Assembly: GCA_002408445.1 (NCBI GenBank)
Contig: DHSK01000072.1
Location: 1 to 11,180, forward strand
DNA from: Syntrophomonas sp. UBA5288
Lineage (GTDB): Bacteria > Bacillota > Syntrophomonadia > Syntrophomonadales > Syntrophomonadaceae
Reading direction: 5' to 3'
DNA: 11,180 nucleotides
Positions within the stretch are counted from its first letter, which is position 1; each line of letters begins with the position of its first letter. A model generated the notes under the pieces. It searched no databases. It had not been told where the DNA came from and saw only the letters and a program-made list of their open reading frames with translations. This document shows, piece after piece, positions 4,929-11,180 of the stretch. The position numbers were made by a program, and so were the translations under genes.

Positions 4929-5774
4929 CTAATTATTATCTCTCCACCACTGTGCTATCTGCCCTCCGGTGGCAAACCAAACCCCGGGACAGGTCTTGAT
5001 GTGCTGAATCAATTTTTCCAGCATCAGGATGCGGCCCGGTCTGCCAATAATCTGCGGATGCATCATAGGGACATAACAAAGCCCAAAACGATAATATCCG
5101 TCAAACTCACGACTGAAATTATCCAAAACCCAGCGGTGGCTGGAAATGCGATCCTGCCCGGCCGGCTCCGCCGGATACATATTATAGGCGGACTGAACGT
5201 AGTCATCCAATTCCCAGCGGGTCGGAATCTCAATAAAATCGGTTACTTGGCCGTTTATTTCGGTACGATAGGGACGGTCGTCGCCCCGCATGGAACTGGA
5301 GTAGGTAAAGCCCATTTCCTGCAGCAGCTCAGGGGTTTTTTCGGCCCAATCCCCGGAAGGAGTCCGAAAACCCTGCGCTACTTTGCCGGTCAAACGTTTA
5401 AAAATGGCCTGACTCTTTTCGATGATTTCTTTCTGTTCCGCCAGGCTCTTATCATAAAAGCGCTCGTGATGATAGCCATGATGAGCCAACTCATGGCCTG
5501 CTTCAGCAATTTTCTGAAATACGGCCGGATAGTTTTCCGCCGTCCAGGCCGGCACAAAGAAAGTAGCCGGCAGATCATATTTATCTAAAAGATCGAGAAT
5601 TTTGGGCACTCCACAAAGAGGACCATATTGCCCCAGCGAGAGTGAACGAATAAATTTTTCGCCCCCTGCAAAGGAAGTATTTCCATTGGCCCAGGTTGTT
5701 TCAGCATCCAGGTCAAAAGTTAACATAACGGCACAACGTGCGCCGTTAGGCCACCTTGCTGGCAAGTCACTCAA
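4929..5774 (-). CDS. CE4 deacetylase / cyclic-imide-hydrolase-like amidohydrolase
   Basis: 281-residue paralogue of the preceding minus-strand protein, with a complete active site. It has TFDLDAE (19-25; D21 as putative base, D23 as metal ligand), HHGYHHE with ligands H99 and H103, FRTPSGD (136-142), and HPQIIGRPGR with H239 as putative acid. The subgroup contains HpPgdA, cyclic imide hydrolase and metal-free PuuE allantoinase. Lack of a signal peptide and position next to an importer and a hydantoin-racemase-like gene favour a cytoplasmic ring-opening amidohydrolase over a wall deacetylase; this is inference. It starts with TTG at 5774, supported by AAGGAGG eight bases upstream; no ATG or GTG fits. 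It lies 20 bp after the ATPase gene, so it belongs to the ABC operon. Confidence 0.88.
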   Translation of the reverse strand: MSDLPARWPNGARCAVMLTFDLDAETTWANGNTSFAGGEKFIRSLSLGQYGPLCGVPKILDLLDKYDLPATFFVPAWTAENYPAVFQKIAEAGHELAHHGYHHERFYDKSLAEQKEIIEKSQAIFKRLTGKVAQGFRTPSGDWAEKTPELLQEMGFTYSSSMRGDDRPYRTEINGQVTDFIEIPTRWELDDYVQSAYNMYPAEPAGQDRISSHRWVLDNFSREFDGYYRFGLCYVPMMHPQIIGRPGRILMLEKLIQHIKTCPGVWFATGGQIAQWWRDNN

Positions 5775-5794
5775 TTTAGGGACCTCCTTAAAAT

Positions 5795-6517
5795 CTAAAG
5801 CATTTTCTCCAGGAATTGTTTGGCCCGTTCCGAGGTAGGATTCCGGAAGAAATCAGCCGGTTTGGCATCTTCCAGCAATACTCCTCCATCCAGGAAACAG
5901 ATGCGGTCGGCCACTTCGCGGGCAAAGGCCATTTCGTGTGTTACCAGGGCCATGGTAATGCCGGTATGGGCCAGGCCCTTAATAACAAGCAAGACCTCTT
6001 TTACCATTTCCGGGTCCAGAGCCGAAGTCGGTTCATCGAAGAGCATTATCTCCGGTTCCATGGCCAGTGCCCGGGCAATCGCCACCCGCTGCTTCTGCCC
6101 GCCGGAAAGCTTGGCCGGATATTCATAGGCCTTGTCCTGCAAACCGACCCGGGTAAGCAATTCCATCGCTTTGGTCTCTGCTTTATCTTTGCTTATACCC
6201 TTTACCTTGGTCGGGGCGTAAATCATATTCCCCATTACCGTCATGTGCGGAAAAAGGTTAAAGTGTTGGAAAACCATGCCGACATTCTGGCGCACAGCCA
6301 TAATATCAGTCTTGCGGTCGGTAATATCCTGGTCTTTTATATAAATAGAACCGCCGCTGGGTTTTTCCAATAGATTTATGCAGCGCAAAAGGGTGGATTT
6401 TCCCGAACCGGAGGGGCCGACGATTACTACTACCTCGCCTTTGCCTATCTGAAGGGAAATATCCCGCAGCACCTCGAGTTTTCCAAAGGACTTCGAAACA
6501 TGCTCTACCTTAATCAC
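5795..6517 (-). CDS. Polar-amino-acid ABC importer, ATP-binding protein
   Basis: GlnQ/HisP-type ATPase that powers the adjacent permease and lipoprotein. At 240 residues it is full length: Walker A GPSGSGKST (34-42), Q-loop Q84, ABC signature LSGGQ (137-141), Walker B IMLFDEP (157-163) and switch His H194. The GTG at 6517 is preferred because the product then begins VIKVEHVSKSFG, as in relatives. Its GTGATTAA overlaps the permease stop by eight bases, typical of coupled translation, and GGAAAGGAG lies about 11 bases upstream. A start at 6550 would add 11 residues (PSSWKGECGR) that the family lacks. The family imports amino acids or similar small zwitterions; the substrate is not determinable from this subunit. 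Confidence 0.95.
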   Translation of the reverse strand: MIKVEHVSKSFGKLEVLRDISLQIGKGEVVVIVGPSGSGKSTLLRCINLLEKPSGGSIYIKDQDITDRKTDIMAVRQNVGMVFQHFNLFPHMTVMGNMIYAPTKVKGISKDKAETKAMELLTRVGLQDKAYEYPAKLSGGQKQRVAIARALAMEPEIMLFDEPTSALDPEMVKEVLLVIKGLAHTGITMALVTHEMAFAREVADRICFLDGGVLLEDAKPADFFRNPTSERAKQFLEKML

Positions 6518-7169
6518 TCTGCCGCACTCTCCTTTCCAGCTGCTTGGCAAATCCGGTGAGAATCATAACCAGCACATAATAAATAGCCGCCGCTACTATA
6601 TAGGGCTCAAAGGCCAGATAAGTAACGTTCTGGATGACCTGCGCCCCGCGCAAAACATCCATAACTCCAATCGTGGCGACCAGGGAGGAGTCTTTTAAAA
6701 GCGCTATGCTTTCATTTACCAGTGCAGGCAAAATATGTTTTAAAGCCTGGGGAATAACAATATCAAACATCATCCTATTATAAGGTACACCCAGAGCCAT
6801 CGCCGCTTCCCGCTGTCCCTTGTCAACCGCCAGAATGCCGCCCCGCAGTATTTCCGATACATAAGCCGCGGAATTCAGTCCAAAGGTTATAACCGCCGCC
6901 TGCAGCTCAGGAATACTGTAGCCAATGATCTGAGGTGTAGCAAAATAGACCAAAAACAGTTGAACCAGGAGTGGGGTTCCACGGAAAATCGAGGTGTAAG
7001 CTATTCCAAACCAGGCCAGCGGTTTAATTCTCGATACTTTGATAAGTGCTAAAATAGTACCCCATACAAAACCCGCAATTGTAGACAATATAGTGAATTT
7101 CAGGGTAACCAGTATCCCGCTTACCAGCAGCGGGATATTGGAAATAACCTGCTCAAAATGCAGCTCCAT
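6510..7169 (-). CDS. Polar-amino-acid ABC importer, permease
   Basis: Inner-membrane permease of the HisM/GlnP family, 219 residues with about five hydrophobic segments (roughly 10-32, 33-47, 55-80, 88-110, 186-208). The cytoplasmic EAA loop that docks the ATPase is clear: REAAMALGVPYNRMMFDIVIPQA (120-142). FRGTPLLVQLFLVYF (62-76) is another family hallmark. Only one permease gene is present, so it probably forms a homodimer. It lies 28 bp after the lipoprotein gene with AAGGAG in its leader, and overlaps the ATPase gene by eight bases. Confidence 0.94.
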   Translation of the reverse strand: MELHFEQVISNIPLLVSGILVTLKFTILSTIAGFVWGTILALIKVSRIKPLAWFGIAYTSIFRGTPLLVQLFLVYFATPQIIGYSIPELQAAVITFGLNSAAYVSEILRGGILAVDKGQREAAMALGVPYNRMMFDIVIPQALKHILPALVNESIALLKDSSLVATIGVMDVLRGAQVIQNVTYLAFEPYIVAAAIYYVLVMILTGFAKQLERRVRQSD

Positions 7170-7197
7170 AAACTATAAGCTCCTTAGCTTCGTAATC

Positions 7198-7992
7198 TTA
7201 TTTGTATTCTTCTCCCAGCCATTTAACGATCAGCTGGTCCAGTTTTCCGTTTTCTTGCATTTTCTTAAGCTCCTGGTTAAAAGGTTCAACCCATTTTGAG
7301 CCTTTGGGGAAACCAATGGCAAAACATTCGTCGGTCTTGGGCATGAGATGCATCTCCAGACCCGGGTTCTTTTTCAGGAACTCGACTGCTTCAGCGCCAT
7401 CAATAATAGCGGCATCCACCCGTTTGTTGTTTATTTCCTGAATAACCGCCGGGCTGCCGTCGAGCGGAACTACGGTTGCGCCCTGAACCTTTTTAGCATC
7501 ATTTTCATAAGTTGTGCCAAATGGAACGGCGATTTTTTTGCCGGTCAATTGGTCAAGTTTAGTAAAATTAGAGCCTTTGGCGGCCACAATCGCATTGCGG
7601 GGATAGAAATAAGGATCAGAAAAATCCATGTTTTTCAGGCGCTCCGGAGTCGGAGACATACCGGATATCGCAAAATCAGCCCGTCCATCTATGATAGAAC
7701 CGACAATACCGGCAAAAGCCATATCTTTAACGGTGTATTTAAAGCCTAAATTCTTGGCAATCTCATTGGCAATGTCGATGTCAAGTCCGATAATTTCCTT
7801 GGAACCGGTGGACATATCAACCGATTCAAACGGTGGAAATGTCGCATTGGTAGACATAACCAAAACCGGTTGCTCACTGCTCTTTTTATCTTTGGTCTGG
7901 TCAGCTGCCTGTTTTCCTCCGCAGCCGGCTGCGAGCATCATTGAGAATACTGCCAGTACGATAATTCCTAAAATTTTCTTTTTTCCTGTCAT
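7198..7992 (-). CDS. Extracellular solute-binding lipoprotein of the amino-acid ABC importer
   Basis: Family-3 substrate-binding protein, 264 residues, that captures the ligand outside the membrane for the permease. A lipoprotein signal is evident: KKK, a hydrophobic stretch, then LAAGC with the lipidated Cys at 24, and a Lys/Ser/Asp linker to about 40. The mature domain shows TNATFPPFE (48-56), GLDIDIANEIAKNLG (69-83), the SPTPER segment with R118 (usual contact to the ligand alpha-carboxylate), DFSDPYFYPRN (123-133), and IIDGAEA with D198 (usual contact to the amino group). Having both points to an amino-acid-like ligand, with side-chain specificity unknown. CGGAGGAATTTACATG gives a strong start. 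It is first of the ABC genes and sets their expression, with a palindrome about 150 bp upstream. Confidence 0.94.
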   Translation of the reverse strand: MTGKKKILGIIVLAVFSMMLAAGCGGKQAADQTKDKKSSEQPVLVMSTNATFPPFESVDMSTGSKEIIGLDIDIANEIAKNLGFKYTVKDMAFAGIVGSIIDGRADFAISGMSPTPERLKNMDFSDPYFYPRNAIVAAKGSNFTKLDQLTGKKIAVPFGTTYENDAKKVQGATVVPLDGSPAVIQEINNKRVDAAIIDGAEAVEFLKKNPGLEMHLMPKTDECFAIGFPKGSKWVEPFNQELKKMQENGKLDQLIVKWLGEEYK

Positions 7993-8138
7993 GTAAATTC
8001 CTCCGTTTCTGATTTTTGGTTGGCCTGCAAAAACCCTCTATCTAAAGCGCAGCGGAGATTCCTGTCTCAGCAGATGAATGGCAGCAAAAAGGATTTTGGC
8101 AGTAAAATTTTTTAAATATATCACTTACCTGCGACCTA

Positions 8139-8170
8139 CCTGTTCAATCCTGATTGAAATTTGAAACAGG
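8139..8170. promoter_or_regulatory. Nested palindromes upstream of the ABC importer operon
   Basis: A perfect 16-base palindrome, TTCAATC-CT-GATTGAA (8143-8158), lies inside a wider inverted repeat, CCTGTTCAA (8139-8147) and TTGAAACAGG (8161-8170). It sits in the 226-bp gap between the racemase-like gene and the lipoprotein gene. It could be an operator, or a hairpin ending the racemase transcript. On the minus strand TTGAAC within it is followed 18 bases later by TGATAT, a weak promoter candidate. Confidence 0.35.
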
Positions 8171-8218
8171 ATAAGCCGATATTCCCATCCTCCCTTCCCT
8201 TGCTTCCTCGAAGAGTCA

Positions 8219-8950
8219 TCATATTTCACCTGCTCCCCAGCTCCTCTTTCGCGCCGGAGGATAGGGGTAGGCTTTTTTACTGTGCGATAATTGCTGGGCA
8301 TGAAGCAGTTCTGCCAGGTTAATGACGGCAAAAGCGGGATCGACTGCCGGTACTCCAACCGCAGCAGAAACGCCGGGCCCCAACCCGGCAAAGCTCAGAC
8401 AGCCCAGCACCAGCACCTGGGCGCCATCCTCTTCCACACAGCGCCTGCCTGCTTCCACCAGGCGGCTCACAGTTGCGGGAATATCTTTGCGCAAATCCTC
8501 CAGGGGCATGGCAATGCTTCGCACCGAAGCCAGCCGGCTGGGATCTATCCCTGAATAACGGACGAACTCTTCTTTTTCCGGAATCCGCATAGCAGAGGTG
8601 ATCAAAACTGAAAATCGATATCCCAAACTTCCTGCCACCAGCAGGGCAGCTTGTCCGCCGCCCAGCACAGGAATTCGGACCGCCTCCCGGCAGGCTGCCA
8701 GAGCCGGGTCGCTCAGACAATAGAGAACTACCGCATCAAATCCATCTTTTTCAGCAGTAATGGCTCTCTTCACTATCTCTCCCCCGGCCAGGACCACATC
8801 CAGAGCAGAATCAATGCAGACCCGGCTTTCGGTAAGGCAATCCATGGAGATGACGGTATCCGGACGGGCAATGGCAGACAGCATCCGCTCCCGCTCTCTT
8901 AAGGCTTCAGATGTCATCCCGTAATCAGGATTAATTATTTTAATGCGCAT
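8219..8950 (-). CDS. Asp/Glu/hydantoin racemase-family protein
   Basis: 243-residue cofactor-independent two-cysteine racemase family member (aspartate/glutamate/hydantoin racemase superfamily). The N-terminus MRIKIINPDYG resembles the first strand (IRVINPN) of hydantoin racemases. The two catalytic cysteines are present: C78 in VLYCLSDPAL, like the CFSDPG motif of hydantoin racemases, and C184 in VLVLGCLSFAG. GGGQAAL (97-103) is also typical. Such enzymes invert a carbon next to a carbonyl, in 5-substituted hydantoins or amino acids. Downstream lie CE4-type amidohydrolases and divergently a nitrilase-family hydrolase, which fits processing of both isomers of a cyclic amide; this is inference. 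The C-terminal tail (KKAYPYPPARKRSWG) is basic and extra. The ribosome binding site is weak (AAGGAAG, too distant). Other two-cysteine racemase activities cannot be excluded. Confidence 0.8.
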   Translation of the reverse strand: MRIKIINPDYGMTSEALRERERMLSAIARPDTVISMDCLTESRVCIDSALDVVLAGGEIVKRAITAEKDGFDAVVLYCLSDPALAACREAVRIPVLGGGQAALLVAGSLGYRFSVLITSAMRIPEKEEFVRYSGIDPSRLASVRSIAMPLEDLRKDIPATVSRLVEAGRRCVEEDGAQVLVLGCLSFAGLGPGVSAAVGVPAVDPAFAVINLAELLHAQQLSHSKKAYPYPPARKRSWGAGEI

Positions 8951-9043
8951 CGGTATTTAGGCCGCTTCCTTTCATCGCAGGCAAAACGCTGCATAATATA
9001 CCGTTATGGCAGATATTTATGCAAAAATTCAATTCATTTCTTT

Positions 9044-9072
9044 ATAATATGCCAGTTATCGACAAAATTCAA
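9044..9072 (-). promoter_or_regulatory. Candidate promoter of the racemase-like gene
   Basis: On the minus strand TTGAAT (9072-9067) and TATTAT (9049-9044) are 17 bases apart. A second possible pair, TTGCAT (9024-9019) and TATATT (9000-8995) with 18-base spacing, lies closer to the gene and overlaps an imperfect inverted repeat, GCATAA(t)ATA / TAT(t)TATGC at 8991-9022. The region is AT-rich, so either could be chance. Confidence 0.35.
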
Positions 9073-9268
9073 ATTATTCATTTTGATATCTTAATTACTT
9101 AAATGCGGAATAGAACGGGGGACTTAAAAAGAAAGCGGGCTGTGATGAACAAAAAGGTTCATGGATGCCAGTTAACAGAAATGGAAATACTAAAATTTGC
9201 CCAAACACAAAACAAGTCGGCAGACAAATTATTTTAATTTTACCATAAAATACCCAGGTAAATAATTA
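9073..9268. other. Middle of the divergent intergenic region
   Basis: No supported gene. A 30-codon plus-strand frame (9145-9237, beginning MNKKVHGCQLTEMEILKFAQ) lacks a good ribosome binding site but reads like protein and could be a remnant or a small leader. Its first 18 bases form a hairpin, ATGAAC-AAAAAG-GTTCAT. Otherwise the stretch is AT-rich leader DNA between two divergent transcription units. Confidence 0.35.
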
Positions 9269-9296
9269 TTGATATATTTATACAATAATTTATAAT
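9269..9296 (+). promoter_or_regulatory. Promoter of the symporter operon
   Basis: TTGATA (9269-9274) and a perfect TATAAT (9291-9296) are 16 bases apart, a near-consensus sigma-70/sigma-A promoter. Start of transcription would be near 9303, leaving a leader of about 110 bases that contains the inverted repeat at 9321-9347. Confidence 0.6.
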
Positions 9297-9320
9297 AATA
9301 GACATGAGAACATAACCTGG

Positions 9321-9347
9321 TTGTAACATAAGAAACTTATGTTACAA
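9321..9347. promoter_or_regulatory. Perfect inverted repeat in the symporter leader (operator or RNA hairpin)
   Basis: TTGTAACATAAG / CTTATGTTACAA, a perfect 12-base inverted repeat around AAA. It lies about 20-45 bases downstream of the predicted transcription start and 66 bases before the symporter start codon. The AT-rich symmetric sequence suits a dimeric repressor acting as a roadblock; it could also fold in RNA. Only AAGAAAATAG follows, so it is not a terminator. Confidence 0.55.
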
Positions 9348-9413
9348 GAAAATAGAGAGGAGGACAGGCAGTCAAATTCTAACTACTAATTTGAAATATA
9401 AGGAGTGACATAG

Positions 9414-10937
9414 GTGGAACAGGTAAATAGCTTAATCGGATATGGCGTAATGTTCGGTTTTGGATTGCTTTTCCTGGCGATATCAGCATTGATATCAAAG
9501 AAGCTTCCCATCGAAGGAGTCGATGATTTCCTGGTGGCAGGCAGAAGAGTCCCGTTTGCATTAGTGGCTGCGGCTGTTTCAGTGTCCTGGATATGGACTA
9601 CCACGATTATGGGATCGGCTGAAAGCGGCATGTGGTTCGGTGTATCAGGCGGTATAAACTATGCCTGGGGGGCTCTGGTGCCATTCTTCGTCTTTATTCC
9701 CCTGGTCATACACATGCGCAGGATCATGCCCAAAGCGACAACTTTTACAGAATTTATAGAACAGCGTTTTGGCAAAAAGACCAAGAATGTTTTCTTCAGC
9801 TTCGGTGTAGCCGTGATTTTTTACATTATCATCGAGCAAGGAGTAGGTGCGGGAATAGCATTCTCGAGTATTTTCGGAATTCCCTACAAGCTGGCTGCGT
9901 TTCTGGCCATAATGATTGTAACCTTGTATATAGCTAAAGCAGGACTGAGAGGCTCCCTTTTCAATGATTTACTGCAGTTCTTTATCATAGCAGGCATTCT
10001 GCTAACTGTTGCCCCCCTGATTATTAATCATTTTGGATTGGATTTCATATACAAAGGTTTGACGGATGTAGCTTCGAATCCTAATAACCTGAATTATAAT
10101 CCTGATGCCTTATCACTTTTATCAGGGGCAGGGTTCCGCTATGGTATTACCGCCATGGTCGTTGCCATGGGCCAGGTTTTGCTGTCCCAGGGATATTACT
10201 CTATGGCTCTGGCTACCGCCAGCAACAGAAGCCTCTTCTTTGCCTACATTATAGGAACTGTGCTGGCCTGGTTCCCGATTCCGATAATCTGCAGCAATTT
10301 CTTTGGTAACGTCGGATTAGCAATGGGAATTGCACCAGGGCATGGAATAGAGTTTACCACTCAAATCTCACCCTATGTTTTGCAATATGTTTTAGGCGGA
10401 TCCGGTGCTATAATATTTTGCATTCTGATTTTCATGACCGCCATGACTACCGGAGGAAATTGCCTGGCCGGGGTTCAGGCCTTATTTACAGTTGATTTGT
10501 ATAAATCAATCAACAAAAAGCCCGACACGGAAGCCAACCAGATGCGTTTTGGCCGAATTGCCACCATCTGTTTTGGGTTGCTGGCAGCCCTGGTAGCCAC
10601 TTCACTGCAGGGTGTATCCCTGTTAAAAATAGATATTTTCAGCGGTATTCTTTTCGGTGCGCCTTGCAGCGCTTTTTTCGCCGGCGTATTCTGGAAAAAG
10701 CCCACTCCTACCATAGCAGTTGTGTCCATCTTTGCCGGGTTGGCTTCAGGTCTGGCCGCCTGGGTGCTTATCGCCAACCAGGATATTAACTGGTTCATCG
10801 GAAATGTCCTTTCATTATTGGTGCCGGCACTGGTAATAGTCGTAGGTTCATTGCTGACCAAACATGAATTTGATTTTGCCAAATTGCAGGACTATGATCC
10901 GGGGCACAAAGTCAATGTGACTGAGGAGGTATCCTAA
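9414..10937 (+). CDS. SSS-family sodium:solute symporter
   Basis: Integral membrane transporter of the solute:sodium symporter family, 507 residues with about 13 hydrophobic segments, the usual size. Typical features are EGVDDFLVAGRRVP (35-48) after the first membrane helix, then SVSWIWTTTIMGSAESG (56-72), which recalls DUR3/urea-type and related members, and a charged C-terminal tail (HEFDFAKLQDYDPGHK). Cation-driven uptake is expected. GTG at 9414 is preceded by AAGGAG with eight-base spacing. The stop overlaps the next start (TAATG), coupling it to the accessory protein, and a carbon-nitrogen hydrolase gene follows. Context therefore suggests an amide, ureide or nitrogenous carboxylate substrate rather than a sugar. 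Exact substrate cannot be assigned. Confidence 0.92.
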   Translation: MEQVNSLIGYGVMFGFGLLFLAISALISKKLPIEGVDDFLVAGRRVPFALVAAAVSVSWIWTTTIMGSAESGMWFGVSGGINYAWGALVPFFVFIPLVIHMRRIMPKATTFTEFIEQRFGKKTKNVFFSFGVAVIFYIIIEQGVGAGIAFSSIFGIPYKLAAFLAIMIVTLYIAKAGLRGSLFNDLLQFFIIAGILLTVAPLIINHFGLDFIYKGLTDVASNPNNLNYNPDALSLLSGAGFRYGITAMVVAMGQVLLSQGYYSMALATASNRSLFFAYIIGTVLAWFPIPIICSNFFGNVGLAMGIAPGHGIEFTTQISPYVLQYVLGGSGAIIFCILIFMTAMTTGGNCLAGVQALFTVDLYKSINKKPDTEANQMRFGRIATICFGLLAALVATSLQGVSLLKIDIFSGILFGAPCSAFFAGVFWKKPTPTIAVVSIFAGLASGLAAWVLIANQDINWFIGNVLSLLVPALVIVVGSLLTKHEFDFAKLQDYDPGHKVNVTEEVS

Positions 10938-11074
10938 TGTTAAATGAAACAGGTTTAGGTATTTACTTCTGGGGTTCTTATATTTGGTTGATCGTAGGTT
11001 TTATAACAATAGGCGTACCGGCTATTGTCGAGCTCTACAGGGTTTTTTCGAGTACTAAAGATTCTAATCAATAA
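10937..11074 (+). CDS. Symporter small accessory protein, 45 residues
   Basis: Single-span membrane peptide whose ATG overlaps the symporter stop (TAATG) and is served by GAGGAGG (10923-10929). Sequence: a short polar start (MLNETGLGIYFWGSY), one hydrophobic helix (about 15-31, IWLIVGFITIGVPAIV), then ELYRVFSSTKDSNQ. Small single-helix proteins directly after SSS symporter genes are a recognised pattern in anaerobic Firmicutes and are thought to be symporter subunits, but the role is little characterised. Its tight coupling here supports a stoichiometric partner. It is easily missed because of its length. Confidence 0.8.
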   Translation: MLNETGLGIYFWGSYIWLIVGFITIGVPAIVELYRVFSSTKDSNQ

Positions 11075-11091
11075 TATAGGAGGAAATAATA

Positions 11092-11180
11092 ATGAAAGTA
11101 AATGTTGCTTGTGCACAAATTGAACCGGTTAGATTTGATGTTGCGGCTAATGTTAAGAAAATGGCTGAATTTATCGAAAA
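11092..11180 (+). CDS. Carbon-nitrogen (nitrilase-superfamily) hydrolase, N-terminal fragment
   Basis: Only the first 29 codons are inside the window. MKVNVACAQIEPVRFDVAANVKKMAEFIE is the classic opening of the nitrilase superfamily: a beta strand ending in CAQ, then the D..AN..KM helix. The catalytic Glu-Lys-Cys would lie beyond the edge. AGGAGG precedes the ATG with good spacing, and the gene is 17 bp after the accessory protein, so it is the third gene of the operon. Members include omega-amidases, N-carbamoyl amino-acid and beta-ureidopropionase hydrolases and half-amidases; all cleave linear C-N bonds, which fits hydrolysis of the imported compound. Confidence 0.85.
   Translation, partial: MKVNVACAQIEPVRFDVAANVKKMAEFIE

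Noticed and set aside
5001..5588. 195-codon plus-strand frame opposite the intact deacetylase gene
   Set aside because: Antisense to a gene with full catalytic motifs; no ribosome binding site or recognisable domain.
3788..5774. Secreted peptidoglycan deacetylases as the firm function of the CE4 pair
   Set aside because: Neither protein has a signal peptide or membrane anchor and the neighbours are transport and amide metabolism genes, so a wall role is kept only as an alternative.
6518..6550. Longer start for the ABC ATPase (11 extra codons)
   Set aside because: The extension is not family-like; GTG at 6517 gives the usual N-terminus and an eight-base overlap with the permease stop.
8125..8391. 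88-codon minus-strand frame near the racemase-like gene end
   Set aside because: Out-of-frame shadow; the racemase-family frame with both catalytic cysteines is clearly the coding one.
1..11180. CRISPR array, tRNA, rRNA or intact insertion sequence
   Set aside because: No regularly spaced repeats, cloverleaf sequence, ribosomal RNA signature or transposase motif was seen on either strand.

Overview
The window looks like a chromosomal segment of an anaerobic, amino-acid- or amide-fermenting member of the Firmicutes, probably of the Clostridia. The reasons are strong AGGAGG-type ribosome binding sites, GTG and TTG starts, an acyl-CoA dehydrogenase next to a CoA-linked ammonia-lyase, an SSS symporter with the small accessory protein typical of anaerobic Firmicutes, and moderate base composition with AT-rich intergenic DNA. 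This placement is inference; there is no rRNA or other phylogenetic marker.

Left part, plus strand (1-1180). The C-terminal half of an acyl-CoA dehydrogenase is followed by a hotdog-fold 3-aminobutyryl-CoA / beta-alanyl-CoA ammonia-lyase. Together they fit the end of a beta-amino-acyl-CoA route: elimination of ammonia to an enoyl-CoA, then reduction to the saturated acyl-CoA. The lyase gene is bracketed by two copies of a 55-57 bp hairpin element, and next to the second copy lies a short in-frame relic of a second dehydrogenase C-terminus. This looks like a duplication scar.

Middle (1180-3790). An AT-rich gene for an unrecognised 254-residue protein stands alone between intergenic stretches. 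It is followed by a possible 34-codon leader ORF that overlaps the start of an HlyD/MacA-type periplasmic adaptor gene. The adaptor has no transporter partner in the window and ends at a strong bidirectional hairpin terminator.

Right part, minus strand (8950-3788). In reading order the genes are an Asp/Glu/hydantoin racemase-family protein, a complete polar-amino-acid-type ABC importer (lipoprotein, permease, ATPase) and two paralogous carbohydrate-esterase-4 deacetylases of the HpPgdA / cyclic-imide-hydrolase / PuuE type. The ABC genes and the first deacetylase are tightly packed. The second deacetylase is separated by about 300 bp of repeat- and hairpin-rich DNA, and it has lost both putative catalytic acid/base residues while keeping the metal ligands.

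Right edge, plus strand (9414-11180). Transcribed divergently from the racemase gene are an SSS sodium:solute symporter, its 45-residue accessory protein and the start of a carbon-nitrogen (nitrilase-superfamily) hydrolase. A near-consensus promoter and a perfect 12-bp inverted repeat precede this operon.

The two divergent units together suggest import and stepwise hydrolysis of a cyclic amide, imide or ureide: ring opening by a CE4-type hydrolase, racemisation, then cleavage of the linear amide by the nitrilase-family enzyme. The ammonia-lyase and dehydrogenase at the left end could handle a resulting beta-amino acid, but that link is speculative. No tRNA, rRNA, CRISPR array or intact transposase was seen.
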